Source: Phycisphaeraceae bacterium
Lineage (GTDB): Bacteria; Planctomycetota; Phycisphaerae; Phycisphaerales; Phycisphaeraceae
Reading direction: 5' to 3'
Length of the DNA: 55,625 nt
Assembly (NCBI GenBank): GCA_028277745.1
Contig: JANQFR010000007.1
Coordinates: 1 to 55,625 of the forward strand
Below are positions 17,734 to 26,245 of this stretch, in pieces. Positions within the stretch are counted from its first letter, which is position 1; the number at the start of each line of letters is the position of its first letter. The translations under genes were made by a program, and so were the position numbers. A model generated the notes under the pieces. The model was not told where the DNA came from and searched no databases. It saw nothing but the letters and a program-made list of their open reading frames with translations.

Positions 17734-17762
17734 ATAATAGTACTGTATCGGTACGATATCAA
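17734..17762 (-). promoter_or_regulatory. isc operon promoter with Rrf2-type operator
   Basis: Reading the minus strand, -35 TTGATA (17762-17757) and -10 TATTAT (17739-17734) have 17-bp spacing. The dyad ATAGTAC-N7-GTACGAT (plus strand 17737-17757, 6 of 7 pairs) occupies the spacer and touches both boxes. That is where an Rrf2 repressor such as IscR would block transcription. Confidence 0.75.
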
Positions 17763-17825
17763 GCGGCCGACCAAACGAACGGCCAAAACGTGGTTTATCG
17801 GGCCTATGCGACGCCGTTTGCGCCG

Positions 17826-17831
17826 TATAAT
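17826..17831 (+). promoter_or_regulatory. TATAAT box upstream of adk
   Basis: A perfect -10 hexamer lies 53 nt before the adk start, with no clear -35. It would give a leader of about 45 nt. It is divergent from the isc promoter about 70 bp away. Confidence 0.5.
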
Positions 17832-17884
17832 CGCGATCTTTCCGCCGGACCCCGGCCCCGCATCTGAGCCCGCAGGATCATCTT

Positions 17885-18526
17885 ATGGCCGACGCCATCC
17901 TTCCCGATCACGACCGTTACAAGTCCGTCCTTCTCTTCGGCGCCCCCGGCGCCGGCAAGGGCACGCAGGGCGCGATCCTCGGCCGTATCCCCGGTTTCTA
18001 TCACACCTCCTGCGGCGATGTCTTCCGCAACATCGACATCCACTCCGAACTCGGCCGGGTCTTTTACGAATACTCCTCACGCGGCGAGCTGGTCCCCGAC
18101 GAGATCACCGTCCGGATGTGGGCCCAGACCATTCACGCCCGAACCGTGCTGGGCGACTACAAGCCGCACGACGACCTGCTGATCCTCGACGGCATCCCAC
18201 GCACGCTGCACCAGGCCGAGCTGATGGACGACCACATCGAGGTGCTCCAGGTGATCCACCTGATCTGCCGGGACCACGACGCGATGTTCCAGCGGCTGCG
18301 TCGACGCGCGCTCAAGCAGAACCGCTTCGACGACGCTGATGAAAAGGTGATCCGCCAGCGGTGGCAGGTGTACGAGCAGGAGACGTTCCCCGTCCTGAGC
18401 CACTACCCCGATGAGCTGATCGTCGAGATCGACTCGATCGGGTCGCCCGGCGCGATCCTGCACCAGATCCTCAACCAGGTCGTGCCGGTGCAGAACACTC
18501 ACTTCGCGGCGTTCGCGGGCGCGTGA
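17885..18526 (+). CDS. adk: Adenylate kinase family nucleoside monophosphate kinase
   Basis: A 213-aa cytosolic enzyme interconverting AMP, ADP and ATP. It has the P-loop FGAPGAGKGTQ (about 19-29), CGDVFRNI in the NMP-binding region and ILDGIPRTLHQAE, where DGFPRT is usual. The LID segment lacks the canonical zinc cysteines and is short. The spacing and the DGIPRT variant make it a somewhat divergent Adk, so a relaxed NMP specificity is possible. ATG 17885 follows CAGGATCATCTT. The downstream glycosyltransferase overlaps its stop (GTGA). Confidence 0.85.
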   Translation: MADAILPDHDRYKSVLLFGAPGAGKGTQGAILGRIPGFYHTSCGDVFRNIDIHSELGRVFYEYSSRGELVPDEITVRMWAQTIHARTVLGDYKPHDDLLILDGIPRTLHQAELMDDHIEVLQVIHLICRDHDAMFQRLRRRALKQNRFDDADEKVIRQRWQVYEQETFPVLSHYPDELIVEIDSIGSPGAILHQILNQVVPVQNTHFAAFAGA

Positions 18527-19800
18527 ATGTCATGTTCAGCCGGGCCGAACTCATCCTCCACGTCCTCTGGTTCTTCTGGGTGATCCAGGCGGCGTTTGCG
18601 TTTCGCAACGTCTACATGTTCCTGCGTCGGCAGAAACGCCGCGCCAAGCGTGGGGACCTGCCGGCGTTTGCTCCCCCCGCCGCGGTGATCGTGCCGGTCA
18701 AAGGTGACCGCGGCCTGCTCGCGCACGTGCGGGGGCTGCTCGAACAGCGATACCCCCAGTACCGGTTGATCTTCGCGGTCGAATCGATGGACGACCCGGC
18801 TTACCGGGCGATCCGCGACTACTGCGGCGTGGGCGGGCGTTTCGCCAAGGTGCTGGACCTGGGCCGGCCCAATGGCGATCGGATCGCCCCGGGGCTGGTC
18901 GGCGTGACGCTGGTGTCGGCGGGCCCCGCCTACGCCCGGGCACAGAAGGTGCACAACCAGGCCGCGGCCCTCGAGCAGTTGACCGATCATGACGAGGTCG
19001 TGGTGTTCGCCGACGCGGACGCGGTGATGTCGCCCGACTGGCTGACGCGGCTGGTGCAGCCGCTGGGCAAGCGGGCGATCGGGCTGACGACCGCGTGGCG
19101 GTGGCTCGTGCCGGTCGATGGCGGGGGCGTCGCGAACGCGTTCGTGTCGATCGTCAACAGCTCGATCGTGACGCTGCTGGGCCGCGACCGCCGCAACCGG
19201 GCGTGGGGCGGATCGATGGCGACGCGGCGTGAGGTGCTCGAGGAGATCGGGATGCCCGACCCCTGGCGGGACGTGTTCAACGACGACGTGACGCTGTCGA
19301 ACGCGGTGCGGTCGGCCGGCTACCGCGTGTACCTCGCGCCCGACCTGCTGGTGGCGGCGGATGCGGACTACACCTGGGCCGGCGCGTTCGAGTTCGGCCG
19401 GCGGCAGTACATGCACGGGCGGTACTACGTCGGCCCGTCCTGGATGTGGGCGCCGATCGGCACCACGCTTTACCTGGCCGGCTTCCTCTCGGCGGCGATC
19501 AAGCTGCTTTCGTTCACGCCGGGATGGGGCTGGGCGTTGGGGGCGCTGGCGCTGGTGTTCGCGCTGGACCTGGCGCGGGCGGTCACGCGCGAGGCGGTGG
19601 CGCGGGCGGCGTTTGACGAGCCGGTGCTGGCCCGGCTGGACCGGGTCTGGTGGTGGGAGCGGCTGGGCACGCCGCTGTGGATGGCGTTTCACGGGGCGGT
19701 CTGCGTGTCCGCGATGATCGGTCGCCGGTTCACCTGGGGGGGGATCACCTACGAGGTGCTGAGCCCACGGAACATCCGGATCATCCGCCGCGCTTCCTGA
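18523..19800 (+). CDS. Membrane glycosyltransferase family 2 (ceramide glucosyltransferase/HpnI-like)
   Basis: A 425-aa inner-membrane enzyme. One N-terminal TM (about 8-25) precedes a GT2 catalytic domain with AAVIVPVKGDRG, the DxD-type FADADAVMSPDW, the acidic NDDVTLSNAVRSAGY, and GRRQYMHGRYY in place of QxxRW. TM segments follow at about 310-335, 340-360 and 385-400. The layout resembles lipid glycosylation enzymes. The GTG at 18523 overlaps the adk stop; ATG 18532 is the alternative start. The gene overlaps the convergent CHAD gene by 20 bp. The acceptor is unknown. Confidence 0.83.
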   Translation: MNVMFSRAELILHVLWFFWVIQAAFAFRNVYMFLRRQKRRAKRGDLPAFAPPAAVIVPVKGDRGLLAHVRGLLEQRYPQYRLIFAVESMDDPAYRAIRDYCGVGGRFAKVLDLGRPNGDRIAPGLVGVTLVSAGPAYARAQKVHNQAAALEQLTDHDEVVVFADADAVMSPDWLTRLVQPLGKRAIGLTTAWRWLVPVDGGGVANAFVSIVNSSIVTLLGRDRRNRAWGGSMATRREVLEEIGMPDPWRDVFNDDVTLSNAVRSAGYRVYLAPDLLVAADADYTWAGAFEFGRRQYMHGRYYVGPSWMWAPIGTTLYLAGFLSAAIKLLSFTPGWGWALGALALVFALDLARAVTREAVARAAFDEPVLARLDRVWWWERLGTPLWMAFHGAVCVSAMIGRRFTWGGITYEVLSPRNIRIIRRAS

Positions 19801-20575
19801 CCCGCCGCACGGCGCGTCGCCCCAGCAGTTTTCGACCCAGCTTCCGGGCCCGGCGCTGCACGCGCTGCCGGCGCTCGGCGGCGCGTTGCCGGGCCGGTCC
19901 GGCGTGGGGCGTCCCCGCCAGCGCCGCGTCCAGGACGGTCAGGTCGTTGATCTCACCCAGCCATTCCGCCAGCCTGGCGTACCGCCGCCGGGCGGGGGCT
20001 TTGGGGCGGAGCACCTGGGTCTGGTAGAGCAGGTCTTTGACGCGTTTGCGCCAGGTGTGCCAGCGCTCGGCGTCCTCGGTGACCAGGGCCTGCTTCATGG
20101 CCCGCCGGGCGCTGCGGTGGGACCGGGCGTAGGCCTGTCGGACCCGCCGACCGGTGAGCGGCAGTTGCTCCCAGGCGGCCAGTTGGGGGCGGGCTTCCAG
20201 GAGCCGGCGGGCGATGGCCTGGGTGTCGGGCGTCGGGCGGATGGGGTGGACTTCGAGCGCCTGGTCGACCGGCATGTCGTCGCCGGATTTGATGAAGCGG
20301 CTGAGGTTGTCGCGGAGGACCGCCGCGTCGCGCGACCCGGCCAGGGCCCGGCCGGCGTCGCGGAACTCGGTGTTGAGCCGGGCCGCCTCATCGCCCAACG
20401 GCTCGCGCAGCAGCCGGACCATCGCCCGCAGCCGTTTGAACGCACGGCGGGCCTGGTGGATCGAACGGTCATCCGCGGGCGGGCTCAGCGCCTGGACGGC
20501 AAGATCGAGCTGCCGCGTCGCCGCTTTCGCCAGCCGGGCGGCGATTCGTCCCCGGGTTTTTGGCTCAACGGGCAC
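19781..20575 (-). CDS. CHAD domain protein
   Basis: A 264-aa protein made almost entirely of a CHAD domain: helical, strongly basic, with repeated histidine/arginine motifs IHQARRAFKRLRAMVRLLRE and WHTWRKRVKDLLYQTQ. CHAD domains are known to bind inorganic polyphosphate. The protein ends in a very basic tail (RKLGRKLLGRRAVRRVRKRGG region). The start is GTG 20575 with GGAAGG 9 nt upstream. It is a stand-alone CHAD without the CYTH domain that often precedes it. No polyphosphate kinase gene is nearby. Confidence 0.88.
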   Translation of the reverse strand: MPVEPKTRGRIAARLAKAATRQLDLAVQALSPPADDRSIHQARRAFKRLRAMVRLLREPLGDEAARLNTEFRDAGRALAGSRDAAVLRDNLSRFIKSGDDMPVDQALEVHPIRPTPDTQAIARRLLEARPQLAAWEQLPLTGRRVRQAYARSHRSARRAMKQALVTEDAERWHTWRKRVKDLLYQTQVLRPKAPARRRYARLAEWLGEINDLTVLDAALAGTPHAGPARQRAAERRQRVQRRARKLGRKLLGRRAVRRVRKRGG

Positions 20576-20735
20576 GGTTCATCGCCTTCCAATTCCATTG
20601 TAGTCGCCGGGGCCGCGCGATTCCGCTTAGAATTCCCTTAGGGGGTTGTCTTGCTTTTTGGTCCGACATGTCAAGAATCAACCATAACTTCCGCCCGATG
20701 GGGCGATCATTTTCCGAAACAGGAAACGTGGGCTG

Positions 20736-22304
20736 ATGACGAAATGTGTGGTGGTGATTGGCGCAGGGCCGGGAGGATTGGCGGCGGCGATGCTGCTGGC
20801 CAAGGCCGGGCTCGGGGTGACGGTGGTCGAGCGTCTGCCGCGTGTCGGTGGGCGGACCTCCACGCTGACGACCGACGAAGGCTTCCGGTTCGACATGGGT
20901 CCGACGTTTTTTCTCTACCCCGGGGTGCTCGAGCAGGTGTTCGCCCACTGCGGCCTGGACCTGCACCAGGCGGTCGAGATGAAGCGGCTCGACCCGCAGT
21001 ACCACCTCATCTTCGAGCAGGGCGGCGACCTGCGCTGCACCAGCGACATCGCCCGGATGAAACAGCAGGTCGCCCGGATCAGCCCGGCCGACGCCGAGCG
21101 GTTCGAGCACTACCTCGCCGACAACCGCGCCAAGTTCGCCAAATTCAAGCCGATCCTCGAATCGCCGTTCAACGGCCCGCGCGACCTGTTCCGCCGGCAC
21201 GTGATGTCGGCGCTGCCCTGGGTCCGGCCGTGGGCGAGCGTGGACGGCGACCTCAAACGTTGGTTCAGCGATGAGCGCGTCCGCCTGAGCTTTTCGTTCC
21301 AGAGCAAGTACCTGGGCATGAGCCCGTTCAAGTGCCCGAGCCTGTTCACGATCCTCTCGTTCCTGGAATACGAGTACGGCGTGTGGCACCCCACCGGCGG
21401 CTGCGGCGCGGTCAGCGAGGCCATGGCCGACGCCGCCCGCGCGTTGGGCGTCGACATCCGCCTGGGCGAAGAGGTGCAGGAGGTCCTGGTCGAGGGACGC
21501 AAGGCCGTGGGCGTGCGGACCCACGCCGGCGAGCACCGCGGCGATGCCGTCGTCGTCAACGCCGACTTCGCTCACGCCATGCAGAAGCTCGTCCCCGATC
21601 ACGTCCGCAACCGCTGGACCAACCGCAACCTCGCGAAGAAGAAATACAGCTGCTCCACCTTCATGCTCTACCTCGGCATCGAGGGCGCCTACGACGACCT
21701 CGAACACCACACGATCTTTCTGAGCAAGGACTATGCGGACAACCTGCGCGAGATCGAGACCGACCACGTCCTGTCGGACAACCCCTCCGTCTACGTGCAG
21801 AACGCCTGCCGCACCGACCCGACGCTGGCGCCCGACGGCATGAGCACGCTCTACGTTCTCGCCCCGGTCACGCACCAGCACCCCAACGTCGACTGGCCCG
21901 CGCAGCAGCAGGCGTTCCGCGCCCGCGTGATCCGGCAGCTCGAAAAGTTCGGCGTCACCGACCTCGAACGCCGCATTCGGTACGAGAAGATGCTCACCCC
22001 TGTCGGCTGGGAACAGGACATGCACATCTACCGCGGCGCCACGTTCAACCTGGCTCACAACCTGACCCAGATGCTGCACATGCGACCGAAGAACCGTTTC
22101 GACGACCTCGATTCGATGTACCTCGTCGGCGGGGGCACGCACCCCGGCTCGGGACTGCCGGTGATCTATGAATCTGCGCTGATCAGCAGCAAACTGCTGA
22201 TGGAGGACCTCGGGGTGAGCTTTGACTGGTCGCGGGCCGCCGCGCCGGGCTCGCTCTCCAGTTCGCCGCCGGTCGAGCGGCCGGCGTTGGTGGGGGCCCG
22301 TTGA
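20736..22304 (+). CDS. crtN: CrtI-type carotenoid desaturase, CrtN-like
   Basis: A 522-aa FAD oxidoreductase. The dinucleotide motif is GAGPGGLAA (9-17), with GFRFDMGPTFFLYP and the C-terminal FAD motif YLVGGGTHPGSGLPVIYES. It probably desaturates a C30 precursor (squalene or dehydrosqualene), since the four following genes match the staphyloxanthin set. It heads a tight operon: the next gene starts 1 bp later, then two 4-bp overlaps. No phytoene or dehydrosqualene synthase is in the window, so the substrate must come from elsewhere. ATG 20736 has AGGA about 12 nt upstream. CrtN rather than CrtI is inferred from context. Confidence 0.85.
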   Translation: MTKCVVVIGAGPGGLAAAMLLAKAGLGVTVVERLPRVGGRTSTLTTDEGFRFDMGPTFFLYPGVLEQVFAHCGLDLHQAVEMKRLDPQYHLIFEQGGDLRCTSDIARMKQQVARISPADAERFEHYLADNRAKFAKFKPILESPFNGPRDLFRRHVMSALPWVRPWASVDGDLKRWFSDERVRLSFSFQSKYLGMSPFKCPSLFTILSFLEYEYGVWHPTGGCGAVSEAMADAARALGVDIRLGEEVQEVLVEGRKAVGVRTHAGEHRGDAVVVNADFAHAMQKLVPDHVRNRWTNRNLAKKKYSCSTFMLYLGIEGAYDDLEHHTIFLSKDYADNLREIETDHVLSDNPSVYVQNACRTDPTLAPDGMSTLYVLAPVTHQHPNVDWPAQQQAFRARVIRQLEKFGVTDLERRIRYEKMLTPVGWEQDMHIYRGATFNLAHNLTQMLHMRPKNRFDDLDSMYLVGGGTHPGSGLPVIYESALISSKLLMEDLGVSFDWSRAAAPGSLSSSPPVERPALVGAR

Positions 22305-22305
22305 G

Positions 22306-23805
22306 ATGAACGCCTCGCTGCAGGCCGACCGCCTCCCGGGGGCCGACGCTTCATCGATGGAGGATCGGCTGCGGCGCGCGCGCGAGGAGCAGCACGCCTG
22401 GGCGGCCCGGCCGCTGCACGACCGGCTCGCGGTCCTGCGCAAGATGCGCTTCGCCCTGGCCGACGACGCCGACGCGCTGTGCGATCGGGTGACCGCGTCC
22501 GTCCCCACCCGCCGCAGCGCGGCCGAGACGATGTCCAGTGAACTGATTCCGCTGCTCGACGCGATCCGGTTTGTCGAACGTGCCGCGCCGCGCTTGCTGC
22601 TGCCCAAGGCTTTGGGCTTCAAGGGGCGGCCGGCGTGGCTCTTCGGCGTCGCGTCGCAGGTGCACCGTGACCCGCTGGGGGTGGTGCTCATCATCGCCCC
22701 GGGCAACTTCCCGCTTTTCCTCGCTGGCGTGCAGGCGGTGCAGGCGGTTGCGGCGGGCAACGCGGTGCTGATCAAGCCCGCGCCGACCGGCGTCGAGGCG
22801 GCCGAAGCGGTGCGCGACGCCGCGGTCCGCGCGGGCGTGGCCACGGACCTCGTGCAGGTCCTCGACCCGTCGGTCGATGCGGCCCAACAGGCGATCGCGG
22901 CGCGCGTGGACCACGTCGTGCTCACCGGCTCGGCCCAGACCGGCCGGGCCGTGATGCGCCAGCTGGCCCAGACGCTCACGCCCTCGACCATGGAGCTGTC
23001 CGGCTGCGACGCGGCGTTCGTGCGCGAGGACGCCGACCTGGACCTGGTCTGCCGGGCGTTGCTCTGGGGCGTCGGGCTCAACCGCGGCGCCACGTGCATC
23101 GCGCCCCGCCGCGTGTTGGTGCACGAGGCGGCGGCGGACGAGCTGGAGCGCCGACTCGACCGGGCGTTTGGCGAACTCGGCCCGGTCCCGGTCGATCCGC
23201 CCGTGGGAGCGCGTCTGGATGAACTGGCCCGCGATGCGGTCTCGGGGGGCGCTCGCCGTCTTCACGGCGCGTTGACGGGAGACGGCGACGTGCTGCCGTT
23301 TCTCATCGCCGGCGCGACGCCGCAGATGGCGTTGCTCAAGGCCGACGTGTTCGCGCCGGTGTTGTCGCTGGTCGTGGTGAAAGACGACGACGCGGCGCTG
23401 GCGGCGGACGAGGCGTGCCCCTACGCGCTGGGCGCCAGCGTCTTCGGCGCGCCCGCCGGGGCGCGGGAGCTGGCCCAACGGGTCGACGCCGGCGTGGTGA
23501 GCGTCAACGACCTGATCCTGCCCACCGCGGACCCGCGCCTGCCCTTCGGCGGGCGGGGCGAGAGCGGGTTCGGCGTCACCCGCGGCGGCGCGGGGCTGCT
23601 GGCCATGACCCGGCCGCGGGCGGTCACGGTCAGCGGCGGCCGGTTCCGGCCCCACTACGACGAGCCCGGCGACGCCGAGGCGCAGCTCTTGAGCAATTAC
23701 GTCGCCGCCGCCCACGGCCGCCGCCTCGGGCGACGGCTCGCCGCCGGCTGGCGCATGGCCCGGGCGATGATACGGATCAATCGAACACGACGGAGTCGCG
23801 GATGA
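22306..23805 (+). CDS. Aldehyde dehydrogenase, probable carotenoid terminal-aldehyde oxidase
   Basis: A 499-aa NAD(P)-dependent aldehyde dehydrogenase. It shows the cofactor region IIAPGNFPLFLAGVQA and GNAVLIKPAPTGVEAAE, VLTGSAQTGRAV, the general base Glu230 (MELSG) and the nucleophile Cys264 (GATCIAPRR). In staphyloxanthin synthesis an aldehyde dehydrogenase (AldH/CrtNc) oxidises the terminal aldehyde made by CrtP to the acid; the position between the CrtN-like and CrtP genes supports this role. The C-terminal 40 residues are basic. Overlap with crtP is 4 bp (ATGA). Confidence 0.85.
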   Translation: MNASLQADRLPGADASSMEDRLRRAREEQHAWAARPLHDRLAVLRKMRFALADDADALCDRVTASVPTRRSAAETMSSELIPLLDAIRFVERAAPRLLLPKALGFKGRPAWLFGVASQVHRDPLGVVLIIAPGNFPLFLAGVQAVQAVAAGNAVLIKPAPTGVEAAEAVRDAAVRAGVATDLVQVLDPSVDAAQQAIAARVDHVVLTGSAQTGRAVMRQLAQTLTPSTMELSGCDAAFVREDADLDLVCRALLWGVGLNRGATCIAPRRVLVHEAAADELERRLDRAFGELGPVPVDPPVGARLDELARDAVSGGARRLHGALTGDGDVLPFLIAGATPQMALLKADVFAPVLSLVVVKDDDAALAADEACPYALGASVFGAPAGARELAQRVDAGVVSVNDLILPTADPRLPFGGRGESGFGVTRGGAGLLAMTRPRAVTVSGGRFRPHYDEPGDAEAQLLSNYVAAAHGRRLGRRLAAGWRMARAMIRINRTRRSRG

Positions 23806-25376
23806 GCAACAGATCGGATCAACAGGCGGAACGGGTGGTCGTGATCGGCGGCGGGCTCGCGGGGCTCGCCTCGGCGTGCACCCTCGCGGCCCGGGGCTAC
23901 GCGGTCACGGTGTTCGACAAGAACGGCTGGTTCGGCGGCAAGGCCGCGGTGCTCGCGGCCGAAGGCTTCCGCTTCGATATGGGGCCGACCATCCTGACCA
24001 TGCCCAAGGTCCTCCGCCGGATCTTCGGCGAGGCCGGCCGCAACTTGGACGACGCGATGCAACTCGTCCGGCTCGACCCGCAGTGGCGCTGCTTCTTCGA
24101 CGAGGACGGCGACGGCCTGAGCGTGCTCGACCTGCGCGAGCACGTCGACGAGATGAAAAAAACCCTCGCCGCCTTCGGCAACGGGGAGGGCGCCCAGCTG
24201 GCCGAGGGCTACGAGCAATTCGTCCGCTACGCCGAGAACCTCCACCGCATCAGCGAGCGGTTCTACTTCTGGAAGCCGATCGGCGGCCTGGCCGACATGT
24301 TCGACGCGCGCACCGCGATGGACGTCTCGACCCTCAAGGACGTGATGAGCATGCGCATGGGCCGCAGCGTCGCCAGCACGATCCGCAAGTACGTCCACGA
24401 CGAACGCGCCGCGCAGATGCTCGACCACTTCACGCAGTACGTCGGCTCGTCCCCGTTCGGCTCGCCTGCGATCCTCTGCGGCATCGCGAGCATGCAGGTC
24501 AACGAGGGCGTGTGGTACCCCATCGGCGGCACCCGGGCCGTGCCCGAGGCGCTGGTCGAGCTGGCGACCCAGCTGGGCGTCGAGTTCCGCGCCGGGCAGG
24601 GCGTGAAGAAGATCCATACCGAGGTCGACCGCGTCACCGCGGTCGAGACCGATGACGGCGCGGTCACGCCCTGCGCCGCGGTGGTGTCGAACATGGACAG
24701 CGTCCGTACTCACCGCGAGCTGCTCGATCCGCACGTGGCCCGAAAGTTCGACACCCGCCGACAGTACGAGCCTGCGTGCAGCGGCGTGGTTCTCTACCTC
24801 GGGCTCAAAGAGCGCTACGAGCACCTGGCCCACCACGACTTCGTGTTCAGCCGCAACGCGGAGGAGGAGTTCGACCACATCTACCAGCGCGGCGAGCCCG
24901 CGCCTGACCCGACCTGCTACCTCGCGGCGCCCGCGGCGACCGAGCCTGAGGTCGCGCCGCCCGGCGGCGAGGCCCTCTACGTGCTCGTCCACACCCCCTT
25001 CCTCCGCCCGCACCACGATTGGGACCGGATGTTCCCCCCGTACCGCGAGGTCATCCTCGACAAGCTCGAACGCGCCGCCGGGCTGACCGGCATCCGCGAC
25101 CGCATCGTGTTCGAGGACAAGCTCACCCCCACGGACATCCACACCCGTTACCACGTGCTCAACGGGGCGATCTACGGCCTGGCCAGCCACGGCAAGTACA
25201 TGGGGGCGTTCAAGCCCAGCAACCGCAGCCCGGACGTGTCGGGCCTTTATCTGGCGGGCGGCGCCGCGCATCCGGGCCCCGGGATGCCTATGGTTCTAAT
25301 GTCGGGATGGATCGCCGCCGACACGCTGGACCGTGACGGTCGGGTGGCGAAAACCCGCGAGGCCGCGAGCGCATGA
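23802..25376 (+). CDS. crtP: CrtP-like carotenoid (diaponeurosporene) oxidase
   Basis: A 524-aa FAD oxidoreductase of the CrtI family that closely recalls staphylococcal CrtP. It has GGGLAGLAS (16-24), FDMGPTILTMPKV, LDPQWRCFF, QYVGSSPFGSPAILCGIASM, LAHHDFVFSRNAEEEF, and HPGPGMPMVLMSGWIAAD near the end. CrtP oxidises a terminal methyl group of the C30 carotenoid to an aldehyde, which the preceding dehydrogenase could convert to the acid. It overlaps both neighbours by 4 bp, so expression is strictly coupled. The alternative role of a second desaturase is less likely given the detailed CrtP resemblance. Confidence 0.87.
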   Translation: MSNRSDQQAERVVVIGGGLAGLASACTLAARGYAVTVFDKNGWFGGKAAVLAAEGFRFDMGPTILTMPKVLRRIFGEAGRNLDDAMQLVRLDPQWRCFFDEDGDGLSVLDLREHVDEMKKTLAAFGNGEGAQLAEGYEQFVRYAENLHRISERFYFWKPIGGLADMFDARTAMDVSTLKDVMSMRMGRSVASTIRKYVHDERAAQMLDHFTQYVGSSPFGSPAILCGIASMQVNEGVWYPIGGTRAVPEALVELATQLGVEFRAGQGVKKIHTEVDRVTAVETDDGAVTPCAAVVSNMDSVRTHRELLDPHVARKFDTRRQYEPACSGVVLYLGLKERYEHLAHHDFVFSRNAEEEFDHIYQRGEPAPDPTCYLAAPAATEPEVAPPGGEALYVLVHTPFLRPHHDWDRMFPPYREVILDKLERAAGLTGIRDRIVFEDKLTPTDIHTRYHVLNGAIYGLASHGKYMGAFKPSNRSPDVSGLYLAGGAAHPGPGMPMVLMSGWIAADTLDRDGRVAKTREAASA

Positions 25377-26236
25377 CGCTGACGCAGACCCAGATCGACC
25401 TGCCCGCCCCCGCTCCGCCGCAGACGGCGCGGCCGCCCGTGGTGCGCCGGGCGCCCCGGACCGAACCCGGCGACGTCCCCGCGTTTTCCCCCCGCGTCTG
25501 GCAGGTCTTCAGCTGGTACGTGCGGCGTTACCTTCGCCGGCACTTCCACGCGGTGCGCATCGCGCGCGACGGCGTGCCCCAGACCCTCGACGGCTTGCCG
25601 GTTGTGGTGTACATGAACCACCCGTCGTGGTGGGACCCGATGCTGGCGATCGCCGCGGCCGACGTGCTTTTTGCAGGCCGGCGCCACGCCGCCCCGATGG
25701 ACGCCGACGCGCTGGCGAAGTACCGCATCTTCGAGAAGATCGGCGTGTTCGGGATCGAGCCCGGCACGACGCGCGGCGCCGCGCGGTTCCTGCGCCGGTC
25801 GCTGTCGATCCTGGCCCAGCCCGATCACATGCTCTGGATCACGGCCGAGGGCCGGTTCACCGACGCGCGCACCCGGCCGGTCCGGCTGCGGCCGGGGCTG
25901 GCCCACCTGGCGCGGCGGATGGACCGCGGGGTGCTGCTGCCGCTGGCGATCGAGTACGCCTTCTGGAACGAACGCTCCCCCGAAGCGCTGCTGCGGTTCG
26001 GCGAGCCGATCGACGCCCGGCGCCTCCGGGACGTCGCCGGGGCGCAGCACCGACTCGAAACGTCGCTCGAACAGACGATGAACGACCTCGCGGCCATGTC
26101 GCTCCGCCGCGAGGCCGATCGGTTTGGTACGCTGGTCGACGGGGTCACCGGGGTGGGAGGGGTGTACGATTTGTGGCGGCGCCTGCGGGCGGCGGCGCAC
26201 GGCCGACGGTTCGACGGCTCTCACGGTCTGGGCTGA
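25373..26236 (+). CDS. PlsC-family acyltransferase, CrtO-like role
   Basis: A 287-aa membrane-associated acyltransferase. The catalytic HX4D motif is NHPSWWD (His83-Asp88), and the substrate motif EGRFTD corresponds to EGTR. In the staphyloxanthin route the last step acylates the glucosyl-carotenoid (CrtO). CrtO itself is not a PlsC protein, so here a PlsC enzyme may fill that slot, an inference from position. It could instead be a lysophosphatidate acyltransferase. It overlaps crtP by 4 bp and ends 9 bp before the CrtQ-like gene. Confidence 0.8.
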   Translation: MTLTQTQIDLPAPAPPQTARPPVVRRAPRTEPGDVPAFSPRVWQVFSWYVRRYLRRHFHAVRIARDGVPQTLDGLPVVVYMNHPSWWDPMLAIAAADVLFAGRRHAAPMDADALAKYRIFEKIGVFGIEPGTTRGAARFLRRSLSILAQPDHMLWITAEGRFTDARTRPVRLRPGLAHLARRMDRGVLLPLAIEYAFWNERSPEALLRFGEPIDARRLRDVAGAQHRLETSLEQTMNDLAAMSLRREADRFGTLVDGVTGVGGVYDLWRRLRAAAHGRRFDGSHGLG

Positions 26237-26245
26237 GGCAGCGGG

